Shown here piece by piece: positions 8,501-19,400 of a stretch of DNA of 59,934 nucleotides. A model generated the notes under the pieces. That model saw only the letters and a list, made by a program, of their open reading frames with translations. It was not told the DNA's origin and searched no databases. Each line of letters starts with the position of its first letter. The stretch's first letter is position 1. Source of the stretch: Pseudobdellovibrionaceae bacterium (lineage in GTDB: Bacteria > Bdellovibrionota > Bdellovibrionia > Bdellovibrionales > Bdellovibrionaceae); contig JAKFYD010000002.1 in assembly GCA_021731025.1 (NCBI GenBank), positions 1 to 59,934 of the forward strand, read 5' to 3'. Position numbers and translations under genes: made by a program.

Positions 8501-9244
8501 ATGAAAAGTCAGCTTAAAAAATTGATTGAATTGGCCTGGCAGCTCGAGACTCGGGCTGCTGATGCATCTTGGCCTGAAGCTGAGCTTAAACTTTTTCAAA
8601 ATAAGTTGGCTTCTTTTCCCGATTCAAGAATTGCGGCCTGGGCTACGCACCTAACCCCGGGAATGAGTTTGAAACACTTTCAAGCTTTGATTGTTCCCCT
8701 CGAAAGAGAATACCAAAAAAATCCCAGCGACGAAGATTTTTTAGTTACATCTTTAGATATAAAAAACCGCGAAAGAAAAATCATTCCTTTGCAATTAGCT
8801 TTAGCAAACTGGCGATCAGGTTTTAACGTAGGGTCTTTATTCCGCACTGCCGATGGCCTTGGGGTCGAGCATTTACATCTGCTGGGGTACACCGCGACTC
8901 CGGAAAATACTGCGGTTAAAAAAACAGCCTTGGGTAGCGATGAAAGCGTTTCCTGGAGCTCCCAGGCAAAAACAGAAGAGAGTTTACATAATTTGAAAGC
9001 GCAGGGCTTTTATTTAATTGCTTTTGAAACCAGCCCCCGCGCTAAGACTTTATCAGAAAAATTTCCTCACACAAAATCGGTAATGCTTTTTGGAAACGAA
9101 AGATTTGGTTTAAATCCCGAAGAGCTTAAACTTTGCGATGAAATTCGCAGCATTCCCATGAGCGGAATAAAAAATTCTCTGAATGTCGCTGTCTGCGCAG
9201 CTCTAGCGATTTACGAATGGAAGAAGCAGTGGGAAATGAATTAA
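8501..9244 (+). CDS. SpoU/TrmH-family RNA 2'-O-ribose methyltransferase
   Basis: 247 residues. The C-terminal half is a SPOUT (knotted) domain with the three family motifs: NVGSLFRTADG (motif 1, catalytic Arg), LFGNERFGL (motif 2) and IPMSGIKNSLNVAVCAA (motif 3, AdoMet site). It transfers methyl from AdoMet to a ribose 2'-OH in tRNA or rRNA; the target nucleotide cannot be told. The N-terminal 95 residues are not recognised and may bind RNA. It sits between metG and trmO, so this looks like a translation/tRNA-modification operon. Its last codons overlap the start of trmO. Confidence 0.85.
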   Translation: MKSQLKKLIELAWQLETRAADASWPEAELKLFQNKLASFPDSRIAAWATHLTPGMSLKHFQALIVPLEREYQKNPSDEDFLVTSLDIKNRERKIIPLQLALANWRSGFNVGSLFRTADGLGVEHLHLLGYTATPENTAVKKTALGSDESVSWSSQAKTEESLHNLKAQGFYLIAFETSPRAKTLSEKFPHTKSVMLFGNERFGLNPEELKLCDEIRSIPMSGIKNSLNVAVCAALAIYEWKKQWEMN

Positions 9245-10005
9245 CTCTAAAACCCATTGGGGTTTTCCGTTCCAACTTTAAAAATCCTTACGATCTTCCT
9301 CGTCAACCTGATGAAGCAACCACAATTTCTTGCATTGAACTTTTACCTCAACAGAATTTCGAACAAGCTTTGGACAGTCTTGAGCAATTCGATCGCATTT
9401 GGGTTATTTACCAGTTTCATCACAACTCGAATTGGAAACCAATGACTCTACCTCCTCGAGGCACCGACAAAAAAATTGGCGTCTTCGCAACCAGATCCCC
9501 TTACCGCCCGAATCCTCTAGGCCTTAGCTGCTTGCGTTTAATTAAAATTGAAGGCCTTCGAGTCTGGGTCGAAGGTGCCGACCTAATGGATGAAACTCCA
9601 ATCTTAGATTTGAAACCTTATGTTCCACAGCACGATGCCTTCCCCGATGCTTCCATGGGTTGGTTAGAAAATATTGATCAAGCTCGGTGGAGAATTTCCT
9701 TAGCCGAAAAGGCTGAATCCCAATTGCGATGGCTTCGCGAAAATGGTGAGGATAAAATCGAAACTTTCCTTCGTCGGCAGTTGGAATACGACCCGATCAA
9801 TTCAAGCAAAAAAAGAGTTCAAGGAAATGGTGATCACTTCACATTGTCTTATCGCACTTGGCGCGTGAGCTTTTCTTTGGATGAAGAGAAAAAGGAAATT
9901 CAAGTATTGCATGTTTACAGTGGATATTCTGAAGCCGAACTCTCTTCGACCGATGATCCTTACAAAGATAAAGAACTACACCGGCAATTCTTTAAAAGCT
10001 TTTAA
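9217..10005 (+). CDS. trmO: tRNA m6t6A37 methyltransferase TrmO
   Basis: 262 residues, TsaA/YaeB family. TrmO methylates N6-threonylcarbamoyladenosine at position 37 of some tRNAs (tRNA-Thr in E. coli) using AdoMet. Signatures are LKPIGVFRS at the start, FDRIWVIYQFH, GVFATRSPYRPNPLGLSCLRL (the conserved RxPxRPNPIG loop) and GADLMDETPILDLKPYVP. A C-terminal domain (YDPINSS...FTLSYRTWRVSF) completes the family. ATG 9217 overlaps the preceding methylase by 28 bp and has no clear ribosome site; GTG 9229 is an alternative start four codons in. The 3' end overlaps a convergent gene by 30 bp. Confidence 0.9.
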   Translation: MEEAVGNELTLKPIGVFRSNFKNPYDLPRQPDEATTISCIELLPQQNFEQALDSLEQFDRIWVIYQFHHNSNWKPMTLPPRGTDKKIGVFATRSPYRPNPLGLSCLRLIKIEGLRVWVEGADLMDETPILDLKPYVPQHDAFPDASMGWLENIDQARWRISLAEKAESQLRWLRENGEDKIETFLRRQLEYDPINSSKKRVQGNGDHFTLSYRTWRVSFSLDEEKKEIQVLHVYSGYSEAELSSTDDPYKDKELHRQFFKSF

Positions 10006-10452
10006 CATAGCTTCAGTCATAAAATACAAAGTATAAAAGGACGGTATTTGTAAAAGTATAATCAAAATTGAAACTCTGATTCGACGAGAAGCATTTGGCT
10101 CTACTTTTAAGAATTCCTTAAGACTCATCAAAGAATAATAATTAAAAATAATCGGAAATAAAAAAATCGCAAAGATGGAATAAAGAACTGCTTTCTTAAA
10201 GTAAAGCTGCGGGCGCACTCTGTTTTCTTCCGGCAAATGAGCTATTCGCAAATCCTGTTTCAATAAGGCTTCTGCCTCTTTAACTTTATTTTCTTCAATC
10301 AAGAGATCAAAAGTACCCAGATCCGATCCTAAAAGATGGGAAACATATTCCTTAGCGCCACGAAGTTCAGTGCGAATGCCATTTTCGTTGAGCAGCTGAG
10401 CTGCCAGCTGACCTTCAAGTTTACTGGTAAATGTTCTGAATTTAATCATCAC
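9976..10452 (-). CDS. DUF2007-like domain protein with two membrane helices
   Basis: 158 residues. The N-terminal 75 residues resemble the small ACT-like DUF2007 fold ('putative signal transducing protein'): RTFTSKLEGQLAAQLLNENGIRTEL, GSDLGTFDLLIEENKVKEAEALL. After a short linker come two transmembrane helices (about residues 90-110 and 130-150) separated by a basic loop. No function is established for the family; it is probably an inner-membrane protein with a cytosolic head. The stop is inside the 3' end of trmO on the other strand. Confidence 0.6.
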   Translation of the reverse strand: MMIKFRTFTSKLEGQLAAQLLNENGIRTELRGAKEYVSHLLGSDLGTFDLLIEENKVKEAEALLKQDLRIAHLPEENRVRPQLYFKKAVLYSIFAIFLFPIIFNYYSLMSLKEFLKVEPNASRRIRVSILIILLQIPSFYTLYFMTEAMLKAFKELPV

Positions 10453-10513
10453 TCGAAGCTAACACTGTTGAAGTACGACTGACAACGAGGAAGATCCGAA
10501 ATAATCTTAAGCC

Positions 10514-11794
10514 TTAAACAACTCTTTGTTTCGGAGAATCGTTCACCGCTACACTCCCCCGAGTCATCTGCGACTTATCCTTAATCAAGAATAATCCCGT
10601 AGCTAAACGAAAGAAAGCGGCCCCTGCAAAGAGCATCACGTAATGCAAATGATCCAGCTTGGTCGCATTTAAAAAGAATGCGCCCAACAAAGTCCCGATG
10701 ATAATCCCGACTGAGTTGATCAAATTATAAATTGTGATCGAAGAGACTTTCTCATCACTCCGCAAGTTGTTGAAAAAAATTAAGGTCAACCCCACTTCGT
10801 AAAGCCCCCAACCAAATCCGCTGACAATTTGCAAACCGACGATGTAAGTTAAATTCCCGCTGAGAATCCAACCCAGCGGAGCCGGAGTGATCGCAATCAC
10901 ACCCCAAGAAAAAATTTGGAAACCCGACATCTGACTTCTGTTTTTTTCTAACCAAAATGAAGCCAGTATTTTTCCAACCAACAAGGCGACAATCGCGATC
11001 ATAAAATCGCCGTAATTCATATTGAGCTGCTTCAGCATATACGGAGTCACGAAGGGCGCGGAAATATAAACACTCAAAATGAAGGGAAATAACTTCACAA
11101 AAAAGCCACGCTTGTCGGCGCTTTTGAAAAACACCTGCCAGGTTTTTTTAAAACCAACCAAATCTTTTTCCAGAATCCATTCAGCGCGAAAAAACTTACG
11201 ACTTAAAATCAAGGAACTGGCTATGCGACAAACGAAGGCAAACAAAAACAAAGTGGCGAAGACAGATGAAAACGGGCCCATACCAACGCGGTTGTGTAAA
11301 GCGACGCCTCCACCAATAAGTCCAAGCATTAATCCTAATTGGGCCACTCGGCTGCGTCGAGAAAAGAAAGCTTGTGATTCTTTCGCAGGAACCAAGTGTC
11401 CCATCCAGTAATTCCAAGCTGGACTAATGGAAAATCCCGCTCCCCAATACAAAGTAAGAATTAAAAATAAAATCCAAAAATCGGGAGCTTGGTGATCGGC
11501 AAAATAAACCAGTGGTACAAAACTGATCGCCTGAAGTGCAGCGGAAAAAACCACCCAGTTTTTTGCAGAACCAATGCGTCTCAAAATCGGTGGCGCAAAC
11601 AACTGTAAGAAAGCTCCACTCACCAATGGCAGAGTAGCAAGAACACCTGCGAAAACTTCACTCATCCCAATGGATAGAGCGTAAGCAGGCAAATAGGTTT
11701 CCCCGGCTCCTACCATTAAACTATAAAGGAAAGCGTCAATAAGACTTAGTTTTAAACTTCTTTTCTGGAAATCAGCTTCAATCACGGGGGACAT
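10514..11794 (-). CDS. MFS-type transporter
   Basis: 426 residues with about 12 hydrophobic helices and the short basic loop after helix 2 (PPILRRIGSAKNW) expected of a major facilitator. Substrate unknown; family members include efflux and sugar carriers. ATG 11794 is chosen because AGAGGAT precedes it and the first helix (FLYSLMVGAGETYLPAYAL) follows soon after; a longer frame to 11920 would overlap the ExoD-like gene. It lies 82 bp downstream of that gene in the same direction and may belong to the same transcript. Confidence 0.8.
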   Translation of the reverse strand: MSPVIEADFQKRSLKLSLIDAFLYSLMVGAGETYLPAYALSIGMSEVFAGVLATLPLVSGAFLQLFAPPILRRIGSAKNWVVFSAALQAISFVPLVYFADHQAPDFWILFLILTLYWGAGFSISPAWNYWMGHLVPAKESQAFFSRRSRVAQLGLMLGLIGGGVALHNRVGMGPFSSVFATLFLFAFVCRIASSLILSRKFFRAEWILEKDLVGFKKTWQVFFKSADKRGFFVKLFPFILSVYISAPFVTPYMLKQLNMNYGDFMIAIVALLVGKILASFWLEKNRSQMSGFQIFSWGVIAITPAPLGWILSGNLTYIVGLQIVSGFGWGLYEVGLTLIFFNNLRSDEKVSSITIYNLINSVGIIIGTLLGAFFLNATKLDHLHYVMLFAGAAFFRLATGLFLIKDKSQMTRGSVAVNDSPKQRVV

Positions 11795-11876
11795 ATCCTC
11801 TAAGGATCTGCCTTTGGCTGATAAATCTCGAGTCCAATTTTTTTTGTAAGCAAAGCGTCCTGACCTAGGTCGAGAC

Positions 11877-12497
11877 TCAGTTGACCAGCGCGCCGGCTCC
11901 CGCAAAAGCACCGAAGGCAATGGCTGTAAAGAAGCCGACAGCAGCTAGGAAAATTACGTAGCTGGTGACAACTAATGCCCCGTCCTTTTCCAGATATCCC
12001 ACTCCATTAAGAAATATGGCGACGGCAGGAATCATATTCGAAAAAGGCACTGGCAAAGGTAAGGCTAGTAATAAAGCTAAAATCGCGACCACTAAAAAAT
12101 TAACCACATCAAAGCTGACAGCGCTGAAAATAAAATTCCAACGCTGAGAAATATTTCCTGAAAGCTTCGAAAAAATTTTCTTTGCCAATTGATGTGTTTT
12201 AACAAGAATTTTGGCAGAAACTTCTTTCTTCCTCCAACGGTCCGGTAACCAAGGTCGCTTTTTCAGAACTTGGAAAAAAGAAACAATAGCGATCATAATA
12301 CCCAAAGGGGTCGATAAACCCAGCAAAGGGATAGGTTGAAGGAATGGAAGAATGAAAAAAATAATCAGAAGACTGTGGCAGCGGGGGCCAAAGCTATCCA
12401 TGATCTCTTCTAAAGTTATAGGCCGCTTGAGGGAACTTTCCCTCAAGCTTTCAAGAATGATTAAAAAATAATTCGATGTGGGTTTTTCTTCGGTCAT
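11877..12497 (-). CDS. ExoD-family membrane protein
   Basis: 206 residues with 4-5 membrane helices. The segment TLEEIMDSFGPRCHSLLIIFFILPFLQPIPLLGLSTPLG is typical of the ExoD ('exopolysaccharide synthesis') family, named from Rhizobium but of unknown biochemical role. ExoD mutants of Sinorhizobium are alkali-sensitive, so a link to ion homeostasis is possible. That fits its position: its ATG overlaps the stop of the membrane pyrophosphatase gene by one base (TAATG), a coupled arrangement. Confidence 0.75.
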   Translation of the reverse strand: MTEEKPTSNYFLIILESLRESSLKRPITLEEIMDSFGPRCHSLLIIFFILPFLQPIPLLGLSTPLGIMIAIVSFFQVLKKRPWLPDRWRKKEVSAKILVKTHQLAKKIFSKLSGNISQRWNFIFSAVSFDVVNFLVVAILALLLALPLPVPFSNMIPAVAIFLNGVGYLEKDGALVVTSYVIFLAAVGFFTAIAFGAFAGAGALVN

Positions 12498-14566
12498 TAA
12501 AGAGAGGCTATAAGCGGAGCTATCAATAAAGATACAACGCTCATAACTTTGATTAAAATACTAACCCCAGGGCCAGAAGTGTCTTTGAAGGGATCACCAA
12601 CGGTATCGCCAACAACTGCAGCTTTATGTGCATCGCTTCCTTTAGGGTTTCCAGGTAAGCCCCCTTTTTCAATAAACTTTTTAGCATTATCCCAAGCTCC
12701 ACCCGCATTGGCCATAAACAGAGACATGGTTGCCCCTACGGCCAGTGCTCCCGCTAAAGTTCCGGCCAAAGCCACTGGCCCTAACAAGAAACCAACTAAA
12801 ATTGGCGAAAGAACGGCAATTAAACCTGGAAGAATCATTTCCAACAGCGCGGCACGTGTCGCAATGTCAACGATACGCGCGGGCTCAGGCTCAGCCTTTC
12901 CTTGAAGGAGTCCTGGTATCTCTCTGAATTGACGTCCAATTTCTTCGACGATCTTTCCAGCGGCACGTCCAACTGCCGTCATTGTTGTTGAACCAACAAG
13001 GAAAGGCAAAATGGCGCCAATCAAAATTCCAATAAGCACTCCTGCGGAAGTTAAATCCAAAGACATTTTTTCCAAGCCTTTGATTTCGCGCACGTGATTC
13101 ACTTCCATATTGAAAGCTGAAAACAGAGCAACAACAGTCAAGATCGCTGAACCGATAGCAAAACCTTTACCGATCGCCGCGGTTGTATTTCCAACCGAAT
13201 CCAATTCATCAGTGATGGCTCGAACATCTTTTCCCAAACCTGACATTTCAGAAATTCCACCGGCGTTGTCAGCGATAGGTCCATAAGCATCGACCGTCAT
13301 AACAACAGCTGTTCCCGCCAACATTCCCACGGCCGAAAGTGCAATTCCGTATAAACCTAAAGCATGGTTAGCCACGTAAGCAGCAACGACAACAATCAAT
13401 GTTGGGATCGCTACGGATTCCATACCAATGGCAAGACCACGAATCACATTTGTTGCTGGACCTGTTATTGAAGCTTCAGCCACTAAACGAATGGGCTTCC
13501 ATGCTGTGTAGTATTCAGTGATCAATCCAATAAAGGCTCCAGCGATAGCTCCAGAAGCTAAGGCCACTGTGACCCCTTGGCTAACTCCGATCAAAGGCAA
13601 TACGATAGCGCAAGCAATAGTTAAAATAATCGGAGGAATAATCAAAGCGCTTCGTAAAACAGCGGCTGGAGAATAATTTCTTAATGCACGAGTGATGAAA
13701 ATAACGATGATTGAAATCACCAAACCCAAAGTGGATAACAACAAAGGTAAAGTTACGGCAGTGGATCGCAAAACTAAATCATCAGCATCTGGAACGAGAC
13801 TTCGCAATTCTGGAAGTGGAATTGTGAATGCAATGGCCATAGCGGCAACAATCGCCGCAACCATGGATTCGTAAATGTCTGCGCCCATTCCCGCAACATC
13901 ACCCACATTGTCACCGACGTTATCTGCGATCACACCTGGATTTCGAGGATCATCTTCAGGAATTCCTTCAATAACTTTTCCGGCAATGTCAGCACCAACG
14001 TCAGCGGCTTTCGTGTAGATACCTCCACCAATACGAGCAAAAAGTGCGATGGAAGAAGCGCCCACTGCAAACGAGTGCATGACTGTTCCAACCACTTCGC
14101 TTTCACGATAAATAAAATACAAAATTCCTAAACCAATTAAAGCTAAACCAGCGACACAAAGACCCATGACGGCTCCCCCGTCGAGGGCAATCAAGAGAGC
14201 CTTCGCCCGAGATTTTTCGACTGCAGCTTGAGTCGTTCTGACGTTAGCGAAAGTCGCTGCCTTCATCCCAAAAAATCCAGCCAGCAAGCTGAGAAAGGCA
14301 CCCAACACGAAACTAAAAGCTGCGACTCCACCTTGCTCACCGAAGGCGAAGAACAAAACGATTGCAACGACAACTGCATAAACAGAAAGCACTTTATATT
14401 CGCGCACCAGAAAGGCCATGGAACCTTCGCGCACGTAGGTCGCGATGCGATTCATGGTTTCGTTCCCTTGGGGTTGAGCTTTCACACGAAAGTATAAAAA
14501 CAATGCGATAGCTAAACCCACAACACCAGCGATAATCGGCAGTAAAAGCAAAGATGAATTTGTCAT
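12497..14566 (-). CDS. hppA: Membrane-bound ion-translocating pyrophosphatase (K+-dependent type)
   Basis: 689 residues with about 16 membrane helices. It couples hydrolysis of pyrophosphate to H+ or Na+ export across the inner membrane. The catalytic core is intact: [51 protein letters not shown] and, near the C-terminus, [12 protein letters not shown] and [14 protein letters not shown]. The K+ determinant region reads [16 protein letters not shown], with Ala where K+-independent enzymes carry Lys, so this is of the K+-stimulated class. That class includes Na+ pumps and some H+ pumps. It is coupled to the ExoD-like gene. A TTGACG/TAGACC promoter lies about 30-60 bp upstream. Confidence 0.95.
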   Translation of the reverse strand: MTNSSLLLLPIIAGVVGLAIALFLYFRVKAQPQGNETMNRIATYVREGSMAFLVREYKVLSVYAVVVAIVLFFAFGEQGGVAAFSFVLGAFLSLLAGFFGMKAATFANVRTTQAAVEKSRAKALLIALDGGAVMGLCVAGLALIGLGILYFIYRESEVVGTVMHSFAVGASSIALFARIGGGIYTKAADVGADIAGKVIEGIPEDDPRNPGVIADNVGDNVGDVAGMGADIYESMVAAIVAAMAIAFTIPLPELRSLVPDADDLVLRSTAVTLPLLLSTLGLVISIIVIFITRALRNYSPAAVLRSALIIPPIILTIACAIVLPLIGVSQGVTVALASGAIAGAFIGLITEYYTAWKPIRLVAEASITGPATNVIRGLAIGMESVAIPTLIVVVAAYVANHALGLYGIALSAVGMLAGTAVVMTVDAYGPIADNAGGISEMSGLGKDVRAITDELDSVGNTTAAIGKGFAIGSAILTVVALFSAFNMEVNHVREIKGLEKMSLDLTSAGVLIGILIGAILPFLVGSTTMTAVGRAAGKIVEEIGRQFREIPGLLQGKAEPEPARIVDIATRAALLEMILPGLIAVLSPILVGFLLGPVALAGTLAGALAVGATMSLFMANAGGAWDNAKKFIEKGGLPGNPKGSDAHKAAVVGDTVGDPFKDTSGPGVSILIKVMSVVSLLIAPLIASL

Positions 14567-14598
14567 ATTAAACCTCGTAAAAATTCAATGAAATTGAA

Positions 14599-14627
14599 GG
14601 TCTATTCGAAGATCTTTGGGGCGTCAA
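14599..14627 (-). promoter_or_regulatory. Candidate promoter of hppA
   Basis: Minus strand: TTGACG (14627-14622), 17-bp spacer, TAGACC (14604-14599). Expected start near 14592, giving a leader of about 25 bases with GAGG in front of the ATG. The -10 box is a weak match. Confidence 0.4.
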
Positions 14628-14666
14628 CGATCCGATGAAAGCGATAGAAAAAAGCCCGCAAACTGC

Positions 14667-15422
14667 TTATTTTTTGAGCTGAACTTGCAGCTCGAGAGGA
14701 CTGTGATCCGAGCTGTAAATCGTGTTCCACACTTTGGCGGTCACAACATCAAGACCACGAACAAAAACGTGATCCAATTTAAGCTTACGCTCGTCATTGG
14801 GAATGACGACATGTTCAAGATCATAGGATTTCAAAAGATGAAGAAGAGCAATCCATCGGCCCGAATGCCAGGTGTTGAAATCTCCTGCAAAGATCAGCGG
14901 GCCTTTGTGATGACTGATTGTTGAAAGAATTCCGTCAATATAACGGATAAAGGCTTTCGTTGTCGTCACCAAAAGAGCATGAGTGTTAATCACCAACAAA
15001 GAGTAATCAAGGTCAGCCGATTGGTACAAAGAACTGATGGTCACTTTCGGGGTCCACACGAAAATTTCGCGATCAAAACCCCGAAAAACTTTTGTATCTT
15101 TCGAGGTGAATTTGGCTCCCGTCGCTACACCGGTTCGATGCGACGAACTTCGATAAATAAAACTGGTCGCCATTTTCCACTGGTAATGTTTTAAATCCTC
15201 TTTCCACAAGCCCGGCATGGTTTCGTCCAACATCGCCTCTTGCATAAGAACGATATCGCAATCCTGAGTTAAATTTAAAAAATCAGTTTTCCAAGCTGAA
15301 CCCTTTTTCCCTTTGTACACATTCCAAATAAGAATCTTCAGCCGATCTGGCAGATGCTCCCCTTGGGCCGCACCAAAATAATGAAGACTGTCGTCAAGAT
15401 CTGGAACCCAGAAAGGTGTCAT
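14667..15422 (-). CDS. Endonuclease/exonuclease/phosphatase (EEP) family protein
   Basis: 251 residues with the DNase I-like metallo-hydrolase fold. Motifs in order are LIWNVYKG (metal Asn), IVLMQEAM (catalytic Glu), the GDFNTWHSG loop, LDHVFVRG and SSDHSPLEL (general-base His). These proteins cleave phosphodiesters in nucleic acids, lipids or nucleotides; the substrate is not predictable. No signal peptide. The ATG at 15422 overlaps the galE stop (ATGA) and is preferred over a longer frame that would extend 69 bases into galE. The coupling to galE may be only organisational. Confidence 0.75.
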   Translation of the reverse strand: MTPFWVPDLDDSLHYFGAAQGEHLPDRLKILIWNVYKGKKGSAWKTDFLNLTQDCDIVLMQEAMLDETMPGLWKEDLKHYQWKMATSFIYRSSSHRTGVATGAKFTSKDTKVFRGFDREIFVWTPKVTISSLYQSADLDYSLLVINTHALLVTTTKAFIRYIDGILSTISHHKGPLIFAGDFNTWHSGRWIALLHLLKSYDLEHVVIPNDERKLKLDHVFVRGLDVVTAKVWNTIYSSDHSPLELQVQLKK

Positions 15423-16393
15423 GAAAGTTGTTTCTCCCAGTCCCAAGCCGACTTGCAAATGAATTCCAGATTGTCTTTCTGTGGTCGCCAATGAAGCACA
15501 TTTTTTATTTTTGTAACATCAGCCACAACTTCGACGGGATCGCCGGGTCGACGCTGAACCAGAGATCTTGCAATTTTTTTCCCGCTCACTTTTTCCATGG
15601 CTTGCAAAACTTCTAAAACAGAATATCCGTGGCCGTAACCGCAATTGAAAATATCGCCGATCGAATTTTCTTTTAAAAATTTTATCGCTGTCCAATGGGC
15701 TTCAATCAGATCTTCAATATGAATAAAATCGCGAATCGCAGAACCATCCCGCGTTGGGTAGTCACTGCCAAAGATATCCATTCTTTCACGCTTTCCTGCA
15801 GCAACTTCCGCAGCGACCTTTATTAAATGAGTCGCATTCAAAGTTCTTTGTCCCAAAGATAAATCGCTCGCTGCTCCCGCGACGTTGAAGTAACGAAGCA
15901 CGACGAAATCAATCCCATGAGCTTGGCGAACATCTTTTAAAGCTTGTTCCATAAATAACTTTGACTGACCGTAAGGATTTTTGGGTTGCGCCACATCCTC
16001 TTCCGTTACCTGAGGTTTTCCAGGATCCCCATAAACTGCCGCTGTCGAAGAAAAAATAAATTTCTTTACTCCAACTTTCACACAATTTTGCAGGAGATTA
16101 AGCCCACCTAAAAAATTATTCTCGTAGTAATCGAGAGGTTTTTGAATCGATTCCGGAACAATGACCTTTGCGGCAAAGTGCAAGACCATATCGATTTTGT
16201 AGTCGCGCATGACCCGCGCTGGAAGTTCTTTATCTCGAATATCACCGAAGACGAATTGACATCCCGGATGCAAGGCCTCACGAAAGCCCGTTGTCATATT
16301 GTCGTAGACAACGACCTGAAAGCCCTCTTTCAAAAGGCGATGGGTCGCGAACGATCCAATATATCCTGCCCCACCGGTTATCAAAATGTTCAT
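15419..16393 (-). CDS. galE: UDP-glucose 4-epimerase
   Basis: 324 residues, extended short-chain dehydrogenase. NAD+ motif TGGAGYIGS at the N-terminus, FSSTAAVYG (catalytic Ser/Thr region), NPYGQSKLFME (catalytic YxxxK) and RDFIHIEDL. DIFNCGYGHGYSVLEV and WRPQKDNLE are characteristic of GalE. It interconverts UDP-glucose and UDP-galactose and so supplies UDP-Gal for the envelope glycans encoded further right. The order on this strand is metF, metH, galE and the EEP gene; galE starts 12 bases after the metH stop. Confidence 0.93.
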   Translation of the reverse strand: MNILITGGAGYIGSFATHRLLKEGFQVVVYDNMTTGFREALHPGCQFVFGDIRDKELPARVMRDYKIDMVLHFAAKVIVPESIQKPLDYYENNFLGGLNLLQNCVKVGVKKFIFSSTAAVYGDPGKPQVTEEDVAQPKNPYGQSKLFMEQALKDVRQAHGIDFVVLRYFNVAGAASDLSLGQRTLNATHLIKVAAEVAAGKRERMDIFGSDYPTRDGSAIRDFIHIEDLIEAHWTAIKFLKENSIGDIFNCGYGHGYSVLEVLQAMEKVSGKKIARSLVQRRPGDPVEVVADVTKIKNVLHWRPQKDNLEFICKSAWDWEKQLS

Positions 16394-16405
16394 TGCAAAT
16401 CTCCG

Positions 16406-19400
16406 TTAAATCAACTGAGGCGCGAGCCATTTTTCTAAATAATTGAGCTCGACGGCGCGTCTTTTCGCCATTTCATGCAGTTGGTCTTGAGCAATTTTTC
16501 CCACGTGAAAATACTTGGCTTCAGGATGAACAAAATAAAAGCCACTGACCGAGCTTGCGGGTGACATCACTGCAGTTTCCGTTAGCTCGACACCAATTCT
16601 GTCTTTAACTTTCAACATCTCCCACAGAGTGAATTTAGCTGTATGATCTGGACAGGCGGGATATCCCGGCGCCGGGCGAATACCGCGGTACTTTTCGGCG
16701 ATCAAATCTTCGCTGCTTAAGTTCTCGGATAATCCAAAACCAAAAATTTCGCGTGTCTTCTTGTGAGCGTACTCGGCTAAAGCTTCAGCCATACGATCGC
16801 CAATCGCTTTAACAAGAATTGAGTTATAGTCGTCATTTTCTTTTTCAAATTTTTTCGCCCAGACTTCAATCTCTGGTCCTGCAGTTACGACGAAACATCC
16901 CAGATGATCCTTCATTCCTGTCGATTTCGGCGCGATGAAATCACTTAAGCAATAGTGAGTTCCACTGACGGCATCTTTCTTTCGCTGCTGGCGCAAAAAG
17001 AAAAATCTTTTTGTTTCGCTGCCTCCGGATTCGGTGGGGCATTCAACAATGACGTCTTCTTCTTCCGAACAAGCTGGCAAAATACCAACTAAAATTTTTG
17101 GACGAATTTTTTGTTCAAACAGAGCTCGGCGCAAAAGAGTTTGCGCGTCCTTAAACAATTTTTTTGCCTCATCGCCATACTTAGGATTTTCAAAAATCTT
17201 AGGATAAACACCTTTGAGCTCCCAAGACCAAAAGAAAGGTGACCAATCGATATAGTCAATGACGTCATCGGCACGCACAGGAATTTCAAAAATTCCCGTC
17301 CGCGAAGGTTTCGGCAATTCCTGAGCTTTCCAGTCGCAGTTGTATTTTTTTGCGCGAGCTTCCGCAAAGCTGACCAGATCTTGCCCCGCTCCTGAATTGT
17401 AACTTTCGCGAATAACTTTTGAATTTTCTTTGATCTCTTTTCCACGCTCGGAAGATTTTTCTCCGATCAGACTGCGACAAGCCTCGACCACCAAAGAAGC
17501 ATCGCTCACATGCACGACCGGACCTGAATAGTGAGGATCAATTTTCACAGCGGTGTGAACTCGCGAGGTTGTTGCTCCCCCGATGAGTAATGGAATTTTA
17601 AAACCTTGTCGTTCCATTTCTTTCGCGTTGGTAATCATTTCGTCCAACGAAGGAGTAATCAAACCACTAAGCCCAATCATATCGGCATTGTGTTTTTTAG
17701 CTTCTTGAAAAATGGTCGGACCCGGAACCATAACTCCAAGATCTATGACTTTATATCCGTTGCAAGCCATCACCACACCGACGATATTTTTTCCAATATC
17801 ATGCACATCACCTTTAACTGTAGCGATGACCATAGTACCTTGATTCTGCAATCCAGTTCTTTTCTTTTCTTCTTCCATGTAGGGCTCAAGATGGGCGACA
17901 GCTTTTTTCATCACCCGCGCTGATTTCACCACTTGGGGTAAAAACATTTTTCCTTGGCCAAACAATTCACCGACGACCTTCATGCCTTCCATCAAAGGAC
18001 CTTCAATGACATCCAAGGGCCGCGGAAATTTTTTCCGAGCCTCTTCGGTATCTTCCACGATATGGCTGTCGATGCCTTTAACGAGAGCCTGCTTGATGCG
18101 ATCCTCAAGACTTAAAGCTCGCCATTCTTCTTGCTCTTTTTTCGGCGAGCTAACTGCACTTTTATCGGTCTTATGAGCTTCAGCCCAATTAATAAGTTCT
18201 TCAGAAGCATTTGTATGTTTATTTAAAATAACATTTTCGCAGAGCCGTCGAAGTTCGGGATCAATCTCTTCATAAATTTCCAACATTCCCGCGTTGACGA
18301 TGCCCATGTCCATGCCGGCGCGAATGGCGTGATACAAAAACACACTGTGCATAGCTTCGCGGACTTTGTTGTTTCCACGGAACGAGAAGCTTAAGTTGGA
18401 AACTCCACCACTGGTTAAAACTCCAGGGCAAGTTCGCTTAATTTCTGTGATCGCTTGGATAAAGTCCATCGCATAGGAATTATGTTCATCCATCCCCGTC
18501 GCAACTGTTAAAATATTGGCGTCAAAAATAATATCGCAAGGATCAAAGTCTAATTTTTCGGTCAGCAGTTTGTAAGCGCGCTGACAGATACGAATCTTTT
18601 CATCTCGAGTTGCCGCTTGACCCTGCTCATCGAAAGCCATCACCACGACAGCGGCTCCGTACTTTTGCGCCAATCGCGCTTCGTGCAGAAAATTATTTTC
18701 GCCTTCTTTCAACGAAATGGAATTCACAATTCCCTTCCCTTGAAGACATTGCAAGCCCGCTTCAATCACTTCCCATTTGGAAGAATCCACCATGACGGGC
18801 ACGCGGGAAATTTCTGGCTCTGAAGCCATTAAATTTAAAAAATGAACCATGGCCGCTTTAGAATCCAATAAGCCTTCATCAAAACAGACATCGATGATGT
18901 TAGCGCCATTTTCTACTTGGCTGCGAGCCACGCTTAAAGCTTCAGAATATTTTTTTTCTTTAATGAGAGCAGAAAATTTTGGCGAACCCGTGACATTGGT
19001 TCTTTCACCAATCATGTAAAAAGGTCGCTCACCCTCACAAACTAGTGTGACTGGTTCTAGGCCTGACAAACGAGTGCGGTGAGGAATCTCTGGAATTACC
19101 CGTGGTTTTTTTCCCTTTACTTTTTTCGCGATAGCCGCAATGTGCGGAGGAGTTGTTCCACAACAGCCGCCAACAAAATTCACAAAGCCCGCATCAGCAA
19201 ATTCACCCAAATCTGTAGCGATTGATTCCGGAGTCTCATCATAGCCCGTGGGGCTCAATGGATTAGGCAAACCGGCATTGGGATAACAGCTGATAAAACA
19301 ATCGGCAATTTTTGAAAGCTCGGCAATGTAAGGGCGAATTTCTTTTGCACCCAAGGCGCAATTTAATCCCACACTCAAAGGTTTCACATGACGAACAGAA

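Noticed and set aside
14650-14668. Possible terminator after the EEP gene
   Set aside because: Stem on the minus strand is only AAGC/GCTT with a nine-base loop; the T-run is real but the hairpin is too weak to call.
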